Shown one piece after another: positions 26,938 to 36,042 of a stretch of DNA of 36,042 nt. The notes beneath the pieces are model-generated. The model was not told the origin of the DNA. It was given only the letters and a program-made list of their open reading frames with translations, and did no database searches. The stretch is from Alphaproteobacteria bacterium (GTDB lineage Bacteria > Pseudomonadota > Alphaproteobacteria > UBA8366): positions 1 through 36,042 of the forward strand of contig JAOTYV010000007.1 of NCBI GenBank assembly GCA_029861675.1, read 5' to 3'. Both the position numbers and the translations under genes were made by a program. Position 1 is the stretch's first letter; each line of letters begins with the position of its first letter.

Positions 26938-26955
26938 ATTACAAAATTATGACAG
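26938..26955 (-). promoter_or_regulatory. Pho box (PhoB binding site) upstream of pstS
   Basis: On the minus strand the sequence is CTGTCATAATTTTGTAAT, two 7-bp direct half-sites (CTGTCAT and TTGTAAT) separated by AATT. This is a close match to the Pho box CTGTCAT-A(A/T)A(A/T)-CTGT(A/C)A(C/T). TAGTAA/TAATTA-like bases about 10 nt downstream could serve as the -10 element. It lies in the 145-nt phoR-pstS spacer, so PhoB should activate pstSCAB-phoU-phoB separately from phoR. Confidence 0.8.
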
Positions 26956-26995
26956 GGGGCCCGAAATTCCGGGCGGAACACGCGGTCGCGCCGCT

Positions 26996-28342
26996 TCAGG
27001 CGCCGGGCGGAGGGGTGATGTATGGCAACGACACGCTGAAGGTGCTGCCCTCGCCCTCCGCGCTGTCGATCGAGAGTTGGCCCCGGTGGCGATTGACGAT
27101 GTGCTTGACGATGGCGAGGCCGAGGCCGGTACCGCCGAGTTCGCGGCTGCGCGCGGCGCTGACCCGATAGAACCGCTCGGTCAGCCGTGGAATGTGATCG
27201 GCCGGGATGCCGCCGCCCTGGTCGTGCACCGACACGGTGACGCCGCGGCCGGGCGGCGCCTGGACCGTCACGGATACGGTCGTATTTTCATGGCCGTACT
27301 TGATGGCGTTGTCGATCAAATTCTGGAACACCTGGGTCAGTTGGTCTTCCTCGCCACTGACCGTTACATGCGGCCCGGTGATTTCGATCGTCATGCCGCG
27401 TTCTTCCGCTTTCAGCGCAAGCGCGTCGCGCACCTTGGCCAGCAGCGGATGAAGAGCGACGGTATCGGTCGGCCGGCTGCGTTCGTCGAGCTCGATCCGC
27501 GAGAGCGACAACAGATCCTCGATCAGCCGCGCCATGCGTTCCGCCTGATTGTGCATAATCGCGAGGAAACGCTCCTGGGCCTCCGGGTCGTCGCGGGCGG
27601 CGCCGCGCAATGTTTCGATGAATCCGAGCAGGCTCGCCAGCGGCGTGCGCAGCTCGTGGCTTACATTGGCGACGAAGTCCGCCCGCATCTGCTCGCCGAG
27701 GCGGATAGGGGTCAAATCATGCAGCAGGATCAGCGCCCCTCCTTCGGCGCCGCCGAGCGGTTCGATCAGCGCGCTGTAGCTGCGGTGCTGCGGTGCCGGC
27801 ATCGATATTTCCACCGCCTGGGACTCCTCCGCCGACAGCGCGCGCTCGATCGCCTGGAGCAGCACCGGATGGCGCAATCCGGCGGTGAGGTCGCGCCCGA
27901 TCGGATTCGTTTCCGTCAATTCCGCCGCCGCCCGGTTGGCGCGGACGACGCTGCCCGCCCGGTCGATCACGAGAAGCGGATCGGGCAATGCTTCCAGCAG
28001 CCGGTCGGCGGTCGCGCGCTCGGTGGTCAATCTGTGGTGCTGTTCCTGCCAGCGCCGCGCCAGCCGGCCGACCGCGACCGACAGGCGCGGCACCGTCGGC
28101 GCATGCAGCTTGAGATCTTCGCCCTGTTCGGTCAGATGCTCGATGCGACGGTGCAGCCGGTCGAGGCCGTCGTAGTGGCGTTTCGCGATCAATCCGCCGA
28201 GCGCGGCCAGCGCGACCGCCGCCGCCAGTGCCGGGGCCGGCGTGAGCCAGCCGCCCAGCACGAGAATGGCCAGGACGATGATTCCCGGCGCGGCAATCGA
28301 TACCGCGGCGCTCAAGGTTCGACTTGGCTGGCGCTCAGCCAT
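26996..28342 (-). CDS. phoR: Phosphate regulon sensor histidine kinase PhoR
   Basis: A 448-residue membrane kinase. Two hydrophobic segments (about 15-33 and 37-53) are separated by almost no periplasmic loop, as in PhoR, which senses phosphate through the Pst complex and PhoU. A HAMP-like/coiled segment and a PAS domain (about 113-215, LLEALPDPLLVIDRAGSVVRANRAAAELT) follow. The H-box FVANVSHELRTPLASLLGF has the phosphorylated His229. The ATPase domain has NLIDNAIKYG (N box, Asn345), DQGGGIP, RFYRV and GGTGLGLAIVKHI. It phosphorylates PhoB Asp53. It lies 43 nt after maeB and upstream of pstS on the same strand. Confidence 0.95.
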   Translation of the reverse strand: MAERQPSRTLSAAVSIAAPGIIVLAILVLGGWLTPAPALAAAVALAALGGLIAKRHYDGLDRLHRRIEHLTEQGEDLKLHAPTVPRLSVAVGRLARRWQEQHHRLTTERATADRLLEALPDPLLVIDRAGSVVRANRAAAELTETNPIGRDLTAGLRHPVLLQAIERALSAEESQAVEISMPAPQHRSYSALIEPLGGAEGGALILLHDLTPIRLGEQMRADFVANVSHELRTPLASLLGFIETLRGAARDDPEAQERFLAIMHNQAERMARLIEDLLSLSRIELDERSRPTDTVALHPLLAKVRDALALKAEERGMTIEITGPHVTVSGEEDQLTQVFQNLIDNAIKYGHENTTVSVTVQAPPGRGVTVSVHDQGGGIPADHIPRLTERFYRVSAARSRELGGTGLGLAIVKHIVNRHRGQLSIDSAEGEGSTFSVSLPYITPPPGA

Positions 28343-28385
28343 GTATTGGGCCCATTCCTTGGCGGCGGGGTCGGACGCCGGTCTT

Positions 28386-30647
28386 TTAGCGGATCGCGTC
28401 GTGCGCCGCCAAGGCCGCGGCGTTGACGAGATCGTTCACGGTCGCGCCCATCTGGACGATCTGCACCGGCTTCGACAGTCCCAGCATGATCGGCCCGATC
28501 ACCGTACCGCCGCCCAGCACACGCAACATTTTGGCGCTGATGCTGGCGCTGTGCAGCGCCGGCATGATCAGGCAGTTCGCCGGACCGGTCAGGCGGCAAA
28601 ACGGATAGAGCTGCTTCATCAGCTCGAAATTCAGCGCGCTGTCGGCCTGCATGTCGCCGTCATATTCAAAATCGACCTTGCGGCTGTCGAGGATTTCGAC
28701 CGCGTCGCGCACCCGCTGCATGTGCGGCCGCATCGGCTGTCCGAAATTCGAGAAGGAGGTCAGCGCGACCCGCGGTTCCTGTCCATATTGCCGGGCGTAA
28801 TTCGCCGTTTGCGTGGCGATGTCGGCCAGTTCTTCCGGCGTGGGCACCTCGTGGACGTTGGTGTCGGCGATGAACACGGTGCGGCCCTGCGCGACCATCA
28901 CCGTCACCCCCATCAGTCGCGCGCCGTCCTGCGAATCGATCACCCGGGTGACCTCCTCGAAGCTGGTCGCGAAACTGCGCGTGGTTCCGGTGACCAGCGC
29001 GTCGCCGTCTTCCATCGCTACCATGCAGGCGCCGAAGACGTTGCGGTCCTGGTTCACCATGCGCTGGCAGTCGCGGTACAGGAAGCCCGCGCGTTGCAGC
29101 CGGGCATACAGGAAGTCGGTGTATTTGGCGTTGTTCTTGCTCAGCCGCGCGTTGTGAATCTCGAGGTTGCCATTGGTCTCGATGCCGAGCCGGTCGACGG
29201 TTTCCTGAACGCGGTTTTCGCGGCCGATCAGGATCGGCATGCCGTAGCCCGCGTTGCGGAAGGCCACGGCGGCGCGAATGACCCGGTCCTCCTCGCCTTC
29301 CGCGAAGACGACGCGGCGCGGATTGGCGCTGACCCTTGTGTAGATGAATTGCAGGCTGGACATCGCCGGGTCGAGCCGCGCCGACAATTTCTGGCGGTAC
29401 GCGTCCATGTCCTCGATCGGGCGGCGCGCGACGCCGCTGTCCATTGCCGCTTGCGCCACCGCCGCCGGCACCGCGGAGATCAGCCGGGGATCGAAGGGCA
29501 CGGGAATGATGTATTCGGGCCCGTAGCGCAGCCGAGTGCCGCCATAGGCCGCGTCGACCTCGTCCGGCACGTCTTCCCGCGCCAGTTCGGCCAGCGCTTG
29601 CGCCGCCGCGATCTTCATCGCGTCATTGATGGTGGAGGCGCGCACGTCCAGCGCGCCCCGGAAGATATAGGGGAAGCCGAGAACGTTGTTGACCTGGTTC
29701 GGGTAGTCGGACCGGCCGGTCGCCATGATCGCATCCTTGCGCACGGCGCCGACGTCTTCGGCGGTGATTTCCGGATCCGGGTTCGCCATCGCGAAGATGA
29801 TCGGTTTCTTGGCCATCGACTTGACCATCGCCTTGCTGACCGCGCCTTTGACCGAGAGGCCGATGAATACGTCGGCGCCGGCCATTGCTTCTTTTAGCGT
29901 GCGCAGATCGGTTTGGACCGCGTGCGCCGATTTCCATTGGTTCATGCCGTCTTCGCGGCCTTGATAGATCACGCCCTTGGAATCGCACATCACGATATTG
30001 TCGTTCGGCACGCCCATCGACTTGATCAGCTCGACGCAGGCGACCGAGGCCGCGCCGGCGCCGTTGACCACCATCTTGGTTTTCTTGACGTTGCGCCCGG
30101 TGAGGTCGATCGCGTTGAGCAGGCCGGCCGCCGTGATGATGGCGGTGCCGTGCTGGTCGTCGTGAAACACGGGGATGTCGAGCAATTCGCGCAACCGTTG
30201 CTCGATGATGAAACATTCCGGCGCCTTGATATCTTCGAGGTTGATGCCGCCGAAGCTGTTGCCGAGCGCGCGCACGCAATCGACCATCGTATCGACGTCC
30301 TCGGTGTCCAGTTCGAGGTCGATGGCGTCGATGTCGGCAAACCGCTTGAACAGGACCGCCTTGCCTTCCATCACCGGCTTGGCCGCGAGCGCGCCGATGT
30401 TGCCGAGGCCCAGCACCGCGGTGCCGTTGGAAATCACCGCAACGGTGTTGCCCTTCGCCGTGTAGTCGTAGGCGGTTGCGGGATCCTTCTCGATCTCGAG
30501 ACAGGGATAGGCTACGCCCGGAGAATAGGCGAGCGAAAGATCGCGCTGCGTCGTCAGCGGTTTCGTCGGCAGCAGGGCGACCTTGCCCGGCTGGCCGCGG
30601 GAGTGGAAGCGCAAGGCTTCCCGCTCGGTTATCCGTTTATTCTCCAT
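28386..30647 (-). CDS. maeB: NADP-dependent malic enzyme with phosphotransacetylase-like C-terminal domain
   Basis: A 753-residue MaeB-type enzyme (E. coli MaeB has 759) that oxidatively decarboxylates malate to pyruvate and CO2. The malic-enzyme part (about 1-430) has the [16 protein letters not shown] and [20 protein letters not shown] stretches. Then come the metal/substrate motif [30 protein letters not shown] and the nucleotide fold [16 protein letters not shown]. The second half resembles phosphate acetyl/butaryltransferases ([20 protein letters not shown] near the end) but is usually non-catalytic and responds to acetyl-CoA in this family. The ATG at 30647 is chosen because it gives the family N terminus. 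No strong ribosome binding site is evident. A 21-bp palindrome lies 58 nt upstream of this start. Confidence 0.94.
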   Translation of the reverse strand: MENKRITEREALRFHSRGQPGKVALLPTKPLTTQRDLSLAYSPGVAYPCLEIEKDPATAYDYTAKGNTVAVISNGTAVLGLGNIGALAAKPVMEGKAVLFKRFADIDAIDLELDTEDVDTMVDCVRALGNSFGGINLEDIKAPECFIIEQRLRELLDIPVFHDDQHGTAIITAAGLLNAIDLTGRNVKKTKMVVNGAGAASVACVELIKSMGVPNDNIVMCDSKGVIYQGREDGMNQWKSAHAVQTDLRTLKEAMAGADVFIGLSVKGAVSKAMVKSMAKKPIIFAMANPDPEITAEDVGAVRKDAIMATGRSDYPNQVNNVLGFPYIFRGALDVRASTINDAMKIAAAQALAELAREDVPDEVDAAYGGTRLRYGPEYIIPVPFDPRLISAVPAAVAQAAMDSGVARRPIEDMDAYRQKLSARLDPAMSSLQFIYTRVSANPRRVVFAEGEEDRVIRAAVAFRNAGYGMPILIGRENRVQETVDRLGIETNGNLEIHNARLSKNNAKYTDFLYARLQRAGFLYRDCQRMVNQDRNVFGACMVAMEDGDALVTGTTRSFATSFEEVTRVIDSQDGARLMGVTVMVAQGRTVFIADTNVHEVPTPEELADIATQTANYARQYGQEPRVALTSFSNFGQPMRPHMQRVRDAVEILDSRKVDFEYDGDMQADSALNFELMKQLYPFCRLTGPANCLIMPALHSASISAKMLRVLGGGTVIGPIMLGLSKPVQIVQMGATVNDLVNAAALAAHDAIR

Positions 30648-30704
30648 GATCTGCGCCGCTCTCCCCCTCACGGTGTTGAATTGCTCTGCGCGGCGCCCCA
30701 TTGT

Positions 30705-30725
30705 CCTGCCCAGCGGCTGGGCAGG
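30705..30725. promoter_or_regulatory. Perfect 10-1-10 palindrome upstream of maeB
   Basis: CCTGCCCAGC and GCTGGGCAGG are perfect inverted repeats around a single G. The site lies between the divergent maeB and mutS genes. A TATGAT box on the maeB strand (plus 30747-30752) would place transcription initiation near 30740, putting the palindrome at about +15 to +35. It could be a repressor operator or a leader hairpin. Its function is inferred. Confidence 0.5.
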
Positions 30726-30802
30726 TGGCGGCGCCGCGCTCGAAGAATCATACTGACACGAAGTCGATGGATCATGCCAATCTTTCTCTTTGCCGGACCT
30801 GT

Positions 30803-30843
30803 CCGAACCGCGGCACGGGTTAACGCGCGGTTCGGCCCCGTGC
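30803..30843 (+). other. Two overlapping helices in the mutS leader
   Basis: CCGAACCGCG (30803-30812) pairs perfectly with CGCGGTTCGG (30826-30835). The 13-nt loop contains GCACGGG (30813-30819), which is perfectly complementary to CCCGTGC (30837-30843). The connecting loops (0 and 1 nt) look too short for both full helices to form at once, so they probably compete. The structure ends 13 nt before the mutS ATG, in a leader with no clear ribosome binding site. Confidence 0.45.
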
Positions 30844-30856
30844 TAACGTCGCGCCG

Positions 30857-33520
30857 ATGACCCGACCCGTGCCGAAAACACCGAGCCGCGCGCCGGCCAC
30901 GCCGATGATGGTGCAGTACCTGCACCTGAAGGAGCGCCATGCCGACTGCCTCCTGTTTTATCGCATGGGAGATTTCTACGAGATGTTCTTCGATGACGCG
31001 GTCGCGGCGTCGAAGGCGCTCGATATCACGCTGACCAAGCGGGGCGCGCATAACGGCGAAGACATTCCGATGTGCGGGGTTCCGGTGCACGCCGCCGAAA
31101 ACTATCTCTCGCGGCTGATCCGCAAGGGGTTTCGCGTCGCCATCTGCGAACAACTCGAAGACCCGGCGGAAGCCCGCAAACGCGGCGCCAAGTCGGTGGT
31201 CAAGCGCGACGTGGTGCGCCTGGTCACGGCCGGTACGATCACGGAAGAGCACCTGCTGGATGCGCGCGCGCATAATTACCTGGCGTCGCTCGCCATGGTC
31301 GCCGGCGGCCTCGCCATCGCCTGGCTCGACATTTCGACCGGCGAATTTTTTACCCAGCCGCTGCACGCCGATGCGGGGACCGCGCTGTCCGCGGCGCTCG
31401 CCCGGATCGACCCGGGAGAGATCGTGGCGCCGGAAAAAGTGCTCGGCCGCGATGAATTTTTCGAAGTGTTCAATGAGTGGAAAGACCGGTTGACGCCGCA
31501 GCCCGACAGCCGGTTTGATTCGGCGAACGCGAAGAAGCGGCTGCAAGCGGTGTATGGGGTCTCGGCGCTCGACGCCTTCGGCGACTTCGGACGGGCCGAG
31601 CTCGCCGCCGCCGGTGCGCTGGTCGACTATGTGGAGTTGACGCAGGTCGGCCGGCTGCCGCGCTTGGCCGCGCCGCGCCGGCTCGCGGAATCGGCACTGA
31701 TGGAAATCGACGCGGCGACCCGGCGCAACCTCGAACTCACCCAGACCATGACCGGCGAGCGCAAGGGCAGCCTGCTTTCGGTTATCGACCGCACGGTGAC
31801 CGGCGGCGGTGCCCGGCTGTTGGCGGCGCGGCTGGCGGCGCCGTTGACCGATCCGGCGGCGATCGACCGTCGGCTCGACGCCGTCGGCTGGTTGATCGCG
31901 GAAAATTCGTTGCGGGGCGACATGCGCGCGATCCTGACGCGCAGCCCCGATCTCGAACGCGCGCTGTCGCGGCTGACCGTCGGCCGGGGCGGTCCGCGCG
32001 ATGTCGCGGGCGTGCGCGACGGGCTGATCGAAGCGGCGGCCTTGCGCGCGGCCGCGGGCGCATCGACGTTGCCGCCGCCGCCCGACGCGGCCGAGGCGCT
32101 GGACGGTCTTGGCGAGCACGCCGTGCTGGTCGACCGGCTGACCCGGGCCCTCGGAGAATCGCTGCCCCTGGCCGCGCGCGACGGCGGATTCATCGCGCCG
32201 GGCTATTCGGAGGGATTGGACGAGGTGCGCCAGCTGCGCGACGAAGGCCGGCGGCTGATCCTGGCGCTCGAAAGCCGCTACCGCGATGAGACCGGCGCCG
32301 AGGTTTTGAAGATCAAGCACAACAACGTGCTCGGCTATTTCGTCGAAGTCACCACCCGGTTCGCCGACAAGATGGGCGAGACATTCATCCACCGCCAGAC
32401 CATGACCAATGCGGTGCGGTACTCGACCACTGAACTGGCGGATCTGGCGCGCCGCATTTCCGAGGCCGGCGACAAGGCGCTGGCGATCGAGCTGCAGTTG
32501 TTCGACGATCTGGTGGGCGAGGTGGTCGCGCGTGCGGACGCGGTGGCGGCCGCGGCGGCGGCGGCGGCGGCGCTCGATGTTGCCGCGGCGCTGGCCGAGC
32601 TGGCGGCGGCCCGGCGCTATTGCCGGCCCGCCGTGGGCATGGGACAGGAATTTCGAATCGACGGCGGCCGTCACCCGGTGGTCGAGGCGGCCCTGGAAGC
32701 GTCGGGCGAGAGCGCCTTCGTCGCCAATGAGTGCGACCTCGGTCCGGCGCGGCGGTTGTGGCTGGTGACCGGGCCGAACATGGCCGGCAAGAGCACATTT
32801 TTGCGCCAGAACGCCTTGATCGCGGTGCTGGCGCAGATCGGCTCCTACGTGCCGGCGGCGCGGGCGGAAATCGGCGTGGTCGACCGGTTGTTCAGCCGGG
32901 TCGGCGCGTCCGACGATTTGGCGCGCGGCCGCTCGACCTTCATGGTCGAGATGGTGGAGACCGCGGCGATCCTTAATCAGGCGACCGACCGGTCCCTGGT
33001 CATTCTCGACGAGATCGGCCGCGGCACCGCGACGTTCGATGGATTGTCGATCGCCTGGGCCTCGGTCGAGCATCTGCACGAGGTCAACCGGTGCCGCGCG
33101 CTGTTCGCGACCCATTTTCACGAACTGGTGGCGCTCACCGGCCGGCTCGACGCGCTCAAGCCCTACAGCATGCGGGTCAAGGAATGGGAGGGCGATGTGG
33201 TGTTCCTGCACGAGGTGGCGGCCGGCGCGGCCGACCGGTCCTACGGCATCCACGTTGCCAAGCTGGCCGGTCTGCCGGCGCCGGTGATCGCCCGGGCGGA
33301 AGCGGTGCTGGGGACGCTGGAACAGGGCGAGCAATCGGGCGCGGTGGCGCGGCTGGGCGAGGATCTGCCGCTGTTCGCCGCGCTGGCGGCACCGCCGCCA
33401 CCCGCTTCGGCGGCGCCCTCGGCGGTCGAGGAGGCGCTGGCCGCGCTCGATCCGGACGACCTGACGGCGCGCGATGCGCTCGAGCTGGTATACCGCTTGA
33501 AGGCGCTGCTCGGCGGTTAA
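30857..33520 (+). CDS. mutS: DNA mismatch repair protein MutS
   Basis: An 887-residue mismatch-recognition ATPase. Domain I has [13 protein letters not shown] and the mismatch-reading Phe-x-Glu motif in MGDFYEMF (Phe40, Glu42), then LTKRG and [19 protein letters not shown]. The clamp and lever domains include [16 protein letters not shown]. The ATPase has Walker [21 protein letters not shown] at about 638-657, the [17 protein letters not shown] motif, Walker [21 protein letters not shown] at about 715-734 and the FATHFHEL switch. An alanine-rich run (about 556-575) lies in the clamp region. The C-terminal 70 residues form the usual dimer/tetramer tail. The start aligns with E. coli MutS. No clear ribosome binding site is seen. 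glnD follows after 86 nt. Confidence 0.97.
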   Translation: MTRPVPKTPSRAPATPMMVQYLHLKERHADCLLFYRMGDFYEMFFDDAVAASKALDITLTKRGAHNGEDIPMCGVPVHAAENYLSRLIRKGFRVAICEQLEDPAEARKRGAKSVVKRDVVRLVTAGTITEEHLLDARAHNYLASLAMVAGGLAIAWLDISTGEFFTQPLHADAGTALSAALARIDPGEIVAPEKVLGRDEFFEVFNEWKDRLTPQPDSRFDSANAKKRLQAVYGVSALDAFGDFGRAELAAAGALVDYVELTQVGRLPRLAAPRRLAESALMEIDAATRRNLELTQTMTGERKGSLLSVIDRTVTGGGARLLAARLAAPLTDPAAIDRRLDAVGWLIAENSLRGDMRAILTRSPDLERALSRLTVGRGGPRDVAGVRDGLIEAAALRAAAGASTLPPPPDAAEALDGLGEHAVLVDRLTRALGESLPLAARDGGFIAPGYSEGLDEVRQLRDEGRRLILALESRYRDETGAEVLKIKHNNVLGYFVEVTTRFADKMGETFIHRQTMTNAVRYSTTELADLARRISEAGDKALAIELQLFDDLVGEVVARADAVAAAAAAAAALDVAAALAELAAARRYCRPAVGMGQEFRIDGGRHPVVEAALEASGESAFVANECDLGPARRLWLVTGPNMAGKSTFLRQNALIAVLAQIGSYVPAARAEIGVVDRLFSRVGASDDLARGRSTFMVEMVETAAILNQATDRSLVILDEIGRGTATFDGLSIAWASVEHLHEVNRCRALFATHFHELVALTGRLDALKPYSMRVKEWEGDVVFLHEVAAGAADRSYGIHVAKLAGLPAPVIARAEAVLGTLEQGEQSGAVARLGEDLPLFAALAAPPPPASAAPSAVEEALAALDPDDLTARDALELVYRLKALLGG

Positions 33521-33606
33521 TTTCGAACGGCCGAGCACCGGCTGGAGCAAGCGCCGGATCAGCACTTTTCCTTGCATTCCCAGGCCCGCTGACGCATGAC
33601 AGTGCG

Positions 33607-36042
33607 ATGGAACGGCTGCGAAATAGGCGCCATATCGTCGACCGGGCGCTGGTCTATGACTCCGCGTCGGCCTTGCTCGAGGACCGCGCCCCGGGCGGCG
33701 ACCGGCCGCCCGAATTGCTGGTCTTTTACCGCAAGGTCATCGACAGCGGTGTGATGGAAATCCGCCGCCGCTTCGATCTCGATCAGGACGGCGCACTCGC
33801 AGTGCAGGGCCATTGTTTCCTGATGGATCAGTTGATCCGGGTGATCCACGATGTGGCGGCCGAACACATCTACCCGGCGGCCAATCCGACCGCTGGCGAG
33901 CAGCTCTCCATCGTCGCCTATGGCGGCTATGGGCGGGGCGAGCTGGCGCCGCATTCGGATCTCGATCTGCTTTTTCTCACCCCTTACAAGCTGACGCCGC
34001 GCACCGAGCAGTTGGTCGAGCACGTGCTCTACACGCTGTGGGATCTCGGCCTCAAGGTCGGCCATGCGACGCGGTCGATCGACGATTGCATCCGTCAGGC
34101 AAAGGCGGATATGACGATCCGGACCGGCCTGCTGGAGTCCCGCTTCGTCTGGGGCGAGCAGGCCCTGTTCCGCGAGCTGCGCCAGCGCTTCGGAAAGGAA
34201 GTGGCGAGCGGAACCGGTCCCGAATTCGTCGAGGCGAAGTTGCGCGAACGCGATGAGCGGCATGTCCGGATGGGCGATACCCGCTATGTGCTGGAGCCCA
34301 ACATCAAGGACGGCAAGGGGGGCTTGCGCGATCTGCATACGCTGTTCTGGCTCTCCAAATACCTCTACCGGGTCGACGACATCGCACTGCTGATCGACGA
34401 AGGCCTGTTCACGCGCAAGGAAGTCGACCGGTTCGCCAAGGCGCAGAAGTTCCTGTGGACGGTGCGCTGCCATCTCCACTACATCACCGGCCGGCCCGAG
34501 GAACGGCTGACCTTCGATCTGCAGCCGGAGCTGGCGGCACAGATGGACTATCGCGACCATGCGGGAGCCGCCGGGGTCGAACGCTTCATGCGGCATTACT
34601 TCCTGATCGCCAAGGATGTCGGCGACTTGACCCGGATTTTCTGCGCGTCCCTCGAAGCGCGCCACCAGCGCCGCAGCCTGCTGCGCCTGCCGGCGGGCCT
34701 GTTCAGCCGCGACATGGAAGGGTTCCGGGTCGAGAGCGGCCGCATCTCGGTGCGCAGCGACGATCATTTCAAGGATACGCCGGTCGACATGCTGCGGCTG
34801 TTCGAGGTGGCGCACCGCCGCAAGCTGGACATCCATCCCGAGGCGCTCCGGCTGATCACGCGCAATTTGCGCCGGATCGACCGCGGCCTTCGAGAGGACC
34901 CCGCGGCGAACCGCCTGTTTCTCGACGTTTTGGCGGCGGACGAAAATCCCGAAGTCGCCTTGCGCCGAATGAACGAGGCCGGGGTGTTCGGCAAATTCAT
35001 CACCGAGTTCGGCCGCGTCGTGGCGCAGATGCAGTACGACATGTACCACGTCTACACCACCGACGAGCACACCATCCGCGCGATCGGCATCCTCAACCAG
35101 ATCGAACGCGGCGAGCTGGCGCAGGACCATCCGCTGTCGACCGAGGTGATTCACAAGGTCCTGTCGCGCGAAGTGCTGTATGTCGCGGTCCTGCTGCACG
35201 ACATCGCCAAGGGACGCGGCGGCGACCATTCCGAATTGGGCGCGAAGATCGCCCTGAAGCTGTGTCCGCGTCTTGGCTTCACGCCGGAGCAGGCCGACAC
35301 GGTGAGCTGGCTTGTCCGCTATCACCTGGCGATGAGCAACACCGCGTTCAAACGCGACCTGTCGGACACGAAAACGATCGAGGATTTTGTCGCCCTCGTG
35401 CAGTCGCCGGAACGGCTGCGCCTGCTGGTCTGCCTTACCGTCGCCGATATCCGCGCGGTCGGACCGGGGCGTTGGAACAACTGGAAGGCGACGCTGCTGC
35501 GCGAACTGTACCGCCGGGCGGAAGCGCTGATGGACGGGGGCAGCGCCTCGGAAGGCCGCGACGACCTGGCCGCTGCCGTGACCGGGAAATTGCGCGGCGC
35601 GCTGTCCGATTGGCCAAACGAGGCGGTCGAAGAGCATCTGGCCAGCGGACATCCGGGCTATTGGCTGTCCTACGACGCCGGCACCCTGGAGCGCCACGCC
35701 CGGTTCATCCGGGAGACGGATCTGGCCGGGCTGCCGCTGGCGATCGACCGCCGCGTCGACACGGACCGCGGGGTCACCGAAATCACGATCTATACCGCCG
35801 ACCATCCGGGCCTGTTCAGCCGCATCGCCGGCGCGCTCGCGGTCTCCGGAGCGAACATCGTCGATGCCAAGATCCACACCTTGAACAGCGGCATGGCGCT
35901 CGACAGCTTCCTGGTGCAGGACGCCGACGGCGGGGCTTTCGCGCGGCCGGACAAGCTGGCGAAACTCGCGGTGCTGGTCGAACAAACGCTGTCCGGACGT
36001 CTGCGGCCGCTCGCCGAGCTGCAAAAGAACGAAGGCTTGCCG
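33607..36042 (+). CDS. glnD: PII uridylyltransferase/uridylyl-removing enzyme GlnD (cut by window edge)
   Basis: An open frame of 812 codons runs off the right edge. The nucleotidyltransferase domain has IVAYGGYGRGELAPHSDLDL LFLTP (about 102-126) with the metal-binding D-x-D. The GlnD-specific part LEPNIKDGKGGLRDLHTLFWL follows. The HD domain AVLLHDIAKGRGGDHSELGA (about 527-546) carries the uridylyl-removing activity. The first ACT domain starts at about 724 (EITIYTADHPGLFSRIAGAL, then ANIVDAKIHTLNSGMALDSF). The second ACT domain is outside the window. GlnD senses glutamine and (de)uridylylates PII proteins to set nitrogen metabolism. The ATG at 33607 is the best family fit (MERLRNRRHIVDR) but lacks a strong ribosome binding site. 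Confidence 0.96.
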   Translation, partial: MERLRNRRHIVDRALVYDSASALLEDRAPGGDRPPELLVFYRKVIDSGVMEIRRRFDLDQDGALAVQGHCFLMDQLIRVIHDVAAEHIYPAANPTAGEQLSIVAYGGYGRGELAPHSDLDLLFLTPYKLTPRTEQLVEHVLYTLWDLGLKVGHATRSIDDCIRQAKADMTIRTGLLESRFVWGEQALFRELRQRFGKEVASGTGPEFVEAKLRERDERHVRMGDTRYVLEPNIKDGKGGLRDLHTLFWLSKYLYRVDDIALLIDEGLFTRKEVDRFAKAQKFLWTVRCHLHYITGRPEERLTFDLQPELAAQMDYRDHAGAAGVERFMRHYFLIAKDVGDLTRIFCASLEARHQRRSLLRLPAGLFSRDMEGFRVESGRISVRSDDHFKDTPVDMLRLFEVAHRRKLDIHPEALRLITRNLRRIDRGLREDPAANRLFLDVLAADENPEVALRRMNEAGVFGKFITEFGRVVAQMQYDMYHVYTTDEHTIRAIGILNQIERGELAQDHPLSTEVIHKVLSREVLYVAVLLHDIAKGRGGDHSELGAKIALKLCPRLGFTPEQADTVSWLVRYHLAMSNTAFKRDLSDTKTIEDFVALVQSPERLRLLVCLTVADIRAVGPGRWNNWKATLLRELYRRAEALMDGGSASEGRDDLAAAVTGKLRGALSDWPNEAVEEHLASGHPGYWLSYDAGTLERHARFIRETDLAGLPLAIDRRVDTDRGVTEITIYTADHPGLFSRIAGALAVSGANIVDAKIHTLNSGMALDSFLVQDADGGAFARPDKLAKLAVLVEQTLSGRLRPLAELQKNEGLP

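Noticed and set aside
26959..26974. GCCCG/CGGGC hairpin after phoR as a terminator
   Set aside because: It is a 5-bp stem only, directly abutting the Pho box and without a clean T-run next to the stem.
30668..33577. A 969-codon open frame on the minus strand opposite mutS
   Set aside because: It is a mirror frame of mutS in GC-rich DNA. Its product is Arg/His/Gln/Gly-rich with no recognisable domain, while mutS has all family motifs.
33559..36024. An 821-codon open frame on the minus strand opposite glnD
   Set aside because: The + strand frame encodes GlnD with intact nucleotidyltransferase, HD and ACT motifs through the window edge. The antisense product has no recognisable domain.

Overview
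This 36 kb window is high-GC, densely coded chromosomal DNA. No gap between genes exceeds about 275 bases. Gene content and order point to an alphaproteobacterium, probably of Rhodospirillales type: hrcA divergent from rph-rdgB-hemW, dnaK-dnaJ-dapB, mutS followed by glnD, phoR-pstSCAB-phoU-phoB in one direction, a PstA with an extra N-terminal periplasmic domain, a bactofilin, and a dnaK promoter of the alphaproteobacterial RpoH type (CTTG, 18 nt, CCTATAT). The lineage is inferred from these features and not from a database match.

Positions 1-7031 hold a mostly leftward block: rph, rdgB, hemW, then rsmI, yraN, a BON-domain lipoprotein, a SirB1-like protein and the start of gshB. Several of these genes overlap by ATGA. 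One rightward gene, an LppC/LpoA-like lipoprotein, is inserted between hemW and rsmI. Positions 7179-13310 hold the heat-shock chaperone set on the + strand: hrcA, grpE, dnaK and dnaJ. A leftward DUF1848 gene interrupts it and overlaps the 3' end of grpE. dapB, a DUF2244 membrane protein (leftward) and nth follow.

From 15575 to 17602 there is a 120-bp structured, AT-richer repeat element, then three leftward envelope-type genes: a small lipoprotein, a bactofilin and an EI24/CysZ-like membrane protein. A PfkB-family sugar/nucleoside kinase, an AmpG-like transporter and a macro-domain protein run rightward from 17714 to 20683. The second copy of the repeat core lies between the last two.

Positions 20697-28342 (minus strand) carry a complete phosphate-starvation system: the sensor kinase PhoR, the ABC importer PstSCAB, PhoU and the response regulator PhoB. 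A clear Pho box lies before pstS and a terminator-like hairpin lies between pstS and pstC. Upstream of phoR is maeB, a malic enzyme with a phosphotransacetylase-like tail. It diverges from mutS, and the window ends inside glnD, the PII uridylyltransferase/uridylyl-removing enzyme.

The coding content is mainly housekeeping. I saw no phage, insertion sequence, CRISPR array, toxin-antitoxin pair or recognisable defence island. The less ordinary signals are non-coding: the two-copy palindromic repeat, competing helices in the mutS leader, a perfect 10-1-10 palindrome before maeB, a palindrome over the ribosome binding site of the BON lipoprotein, and an apparently near-leaderless hrcA. The uncharacterised DUF1848 protein, with a radical-SAM-like cysteine cluster at its C terminus, is the coding oddity.
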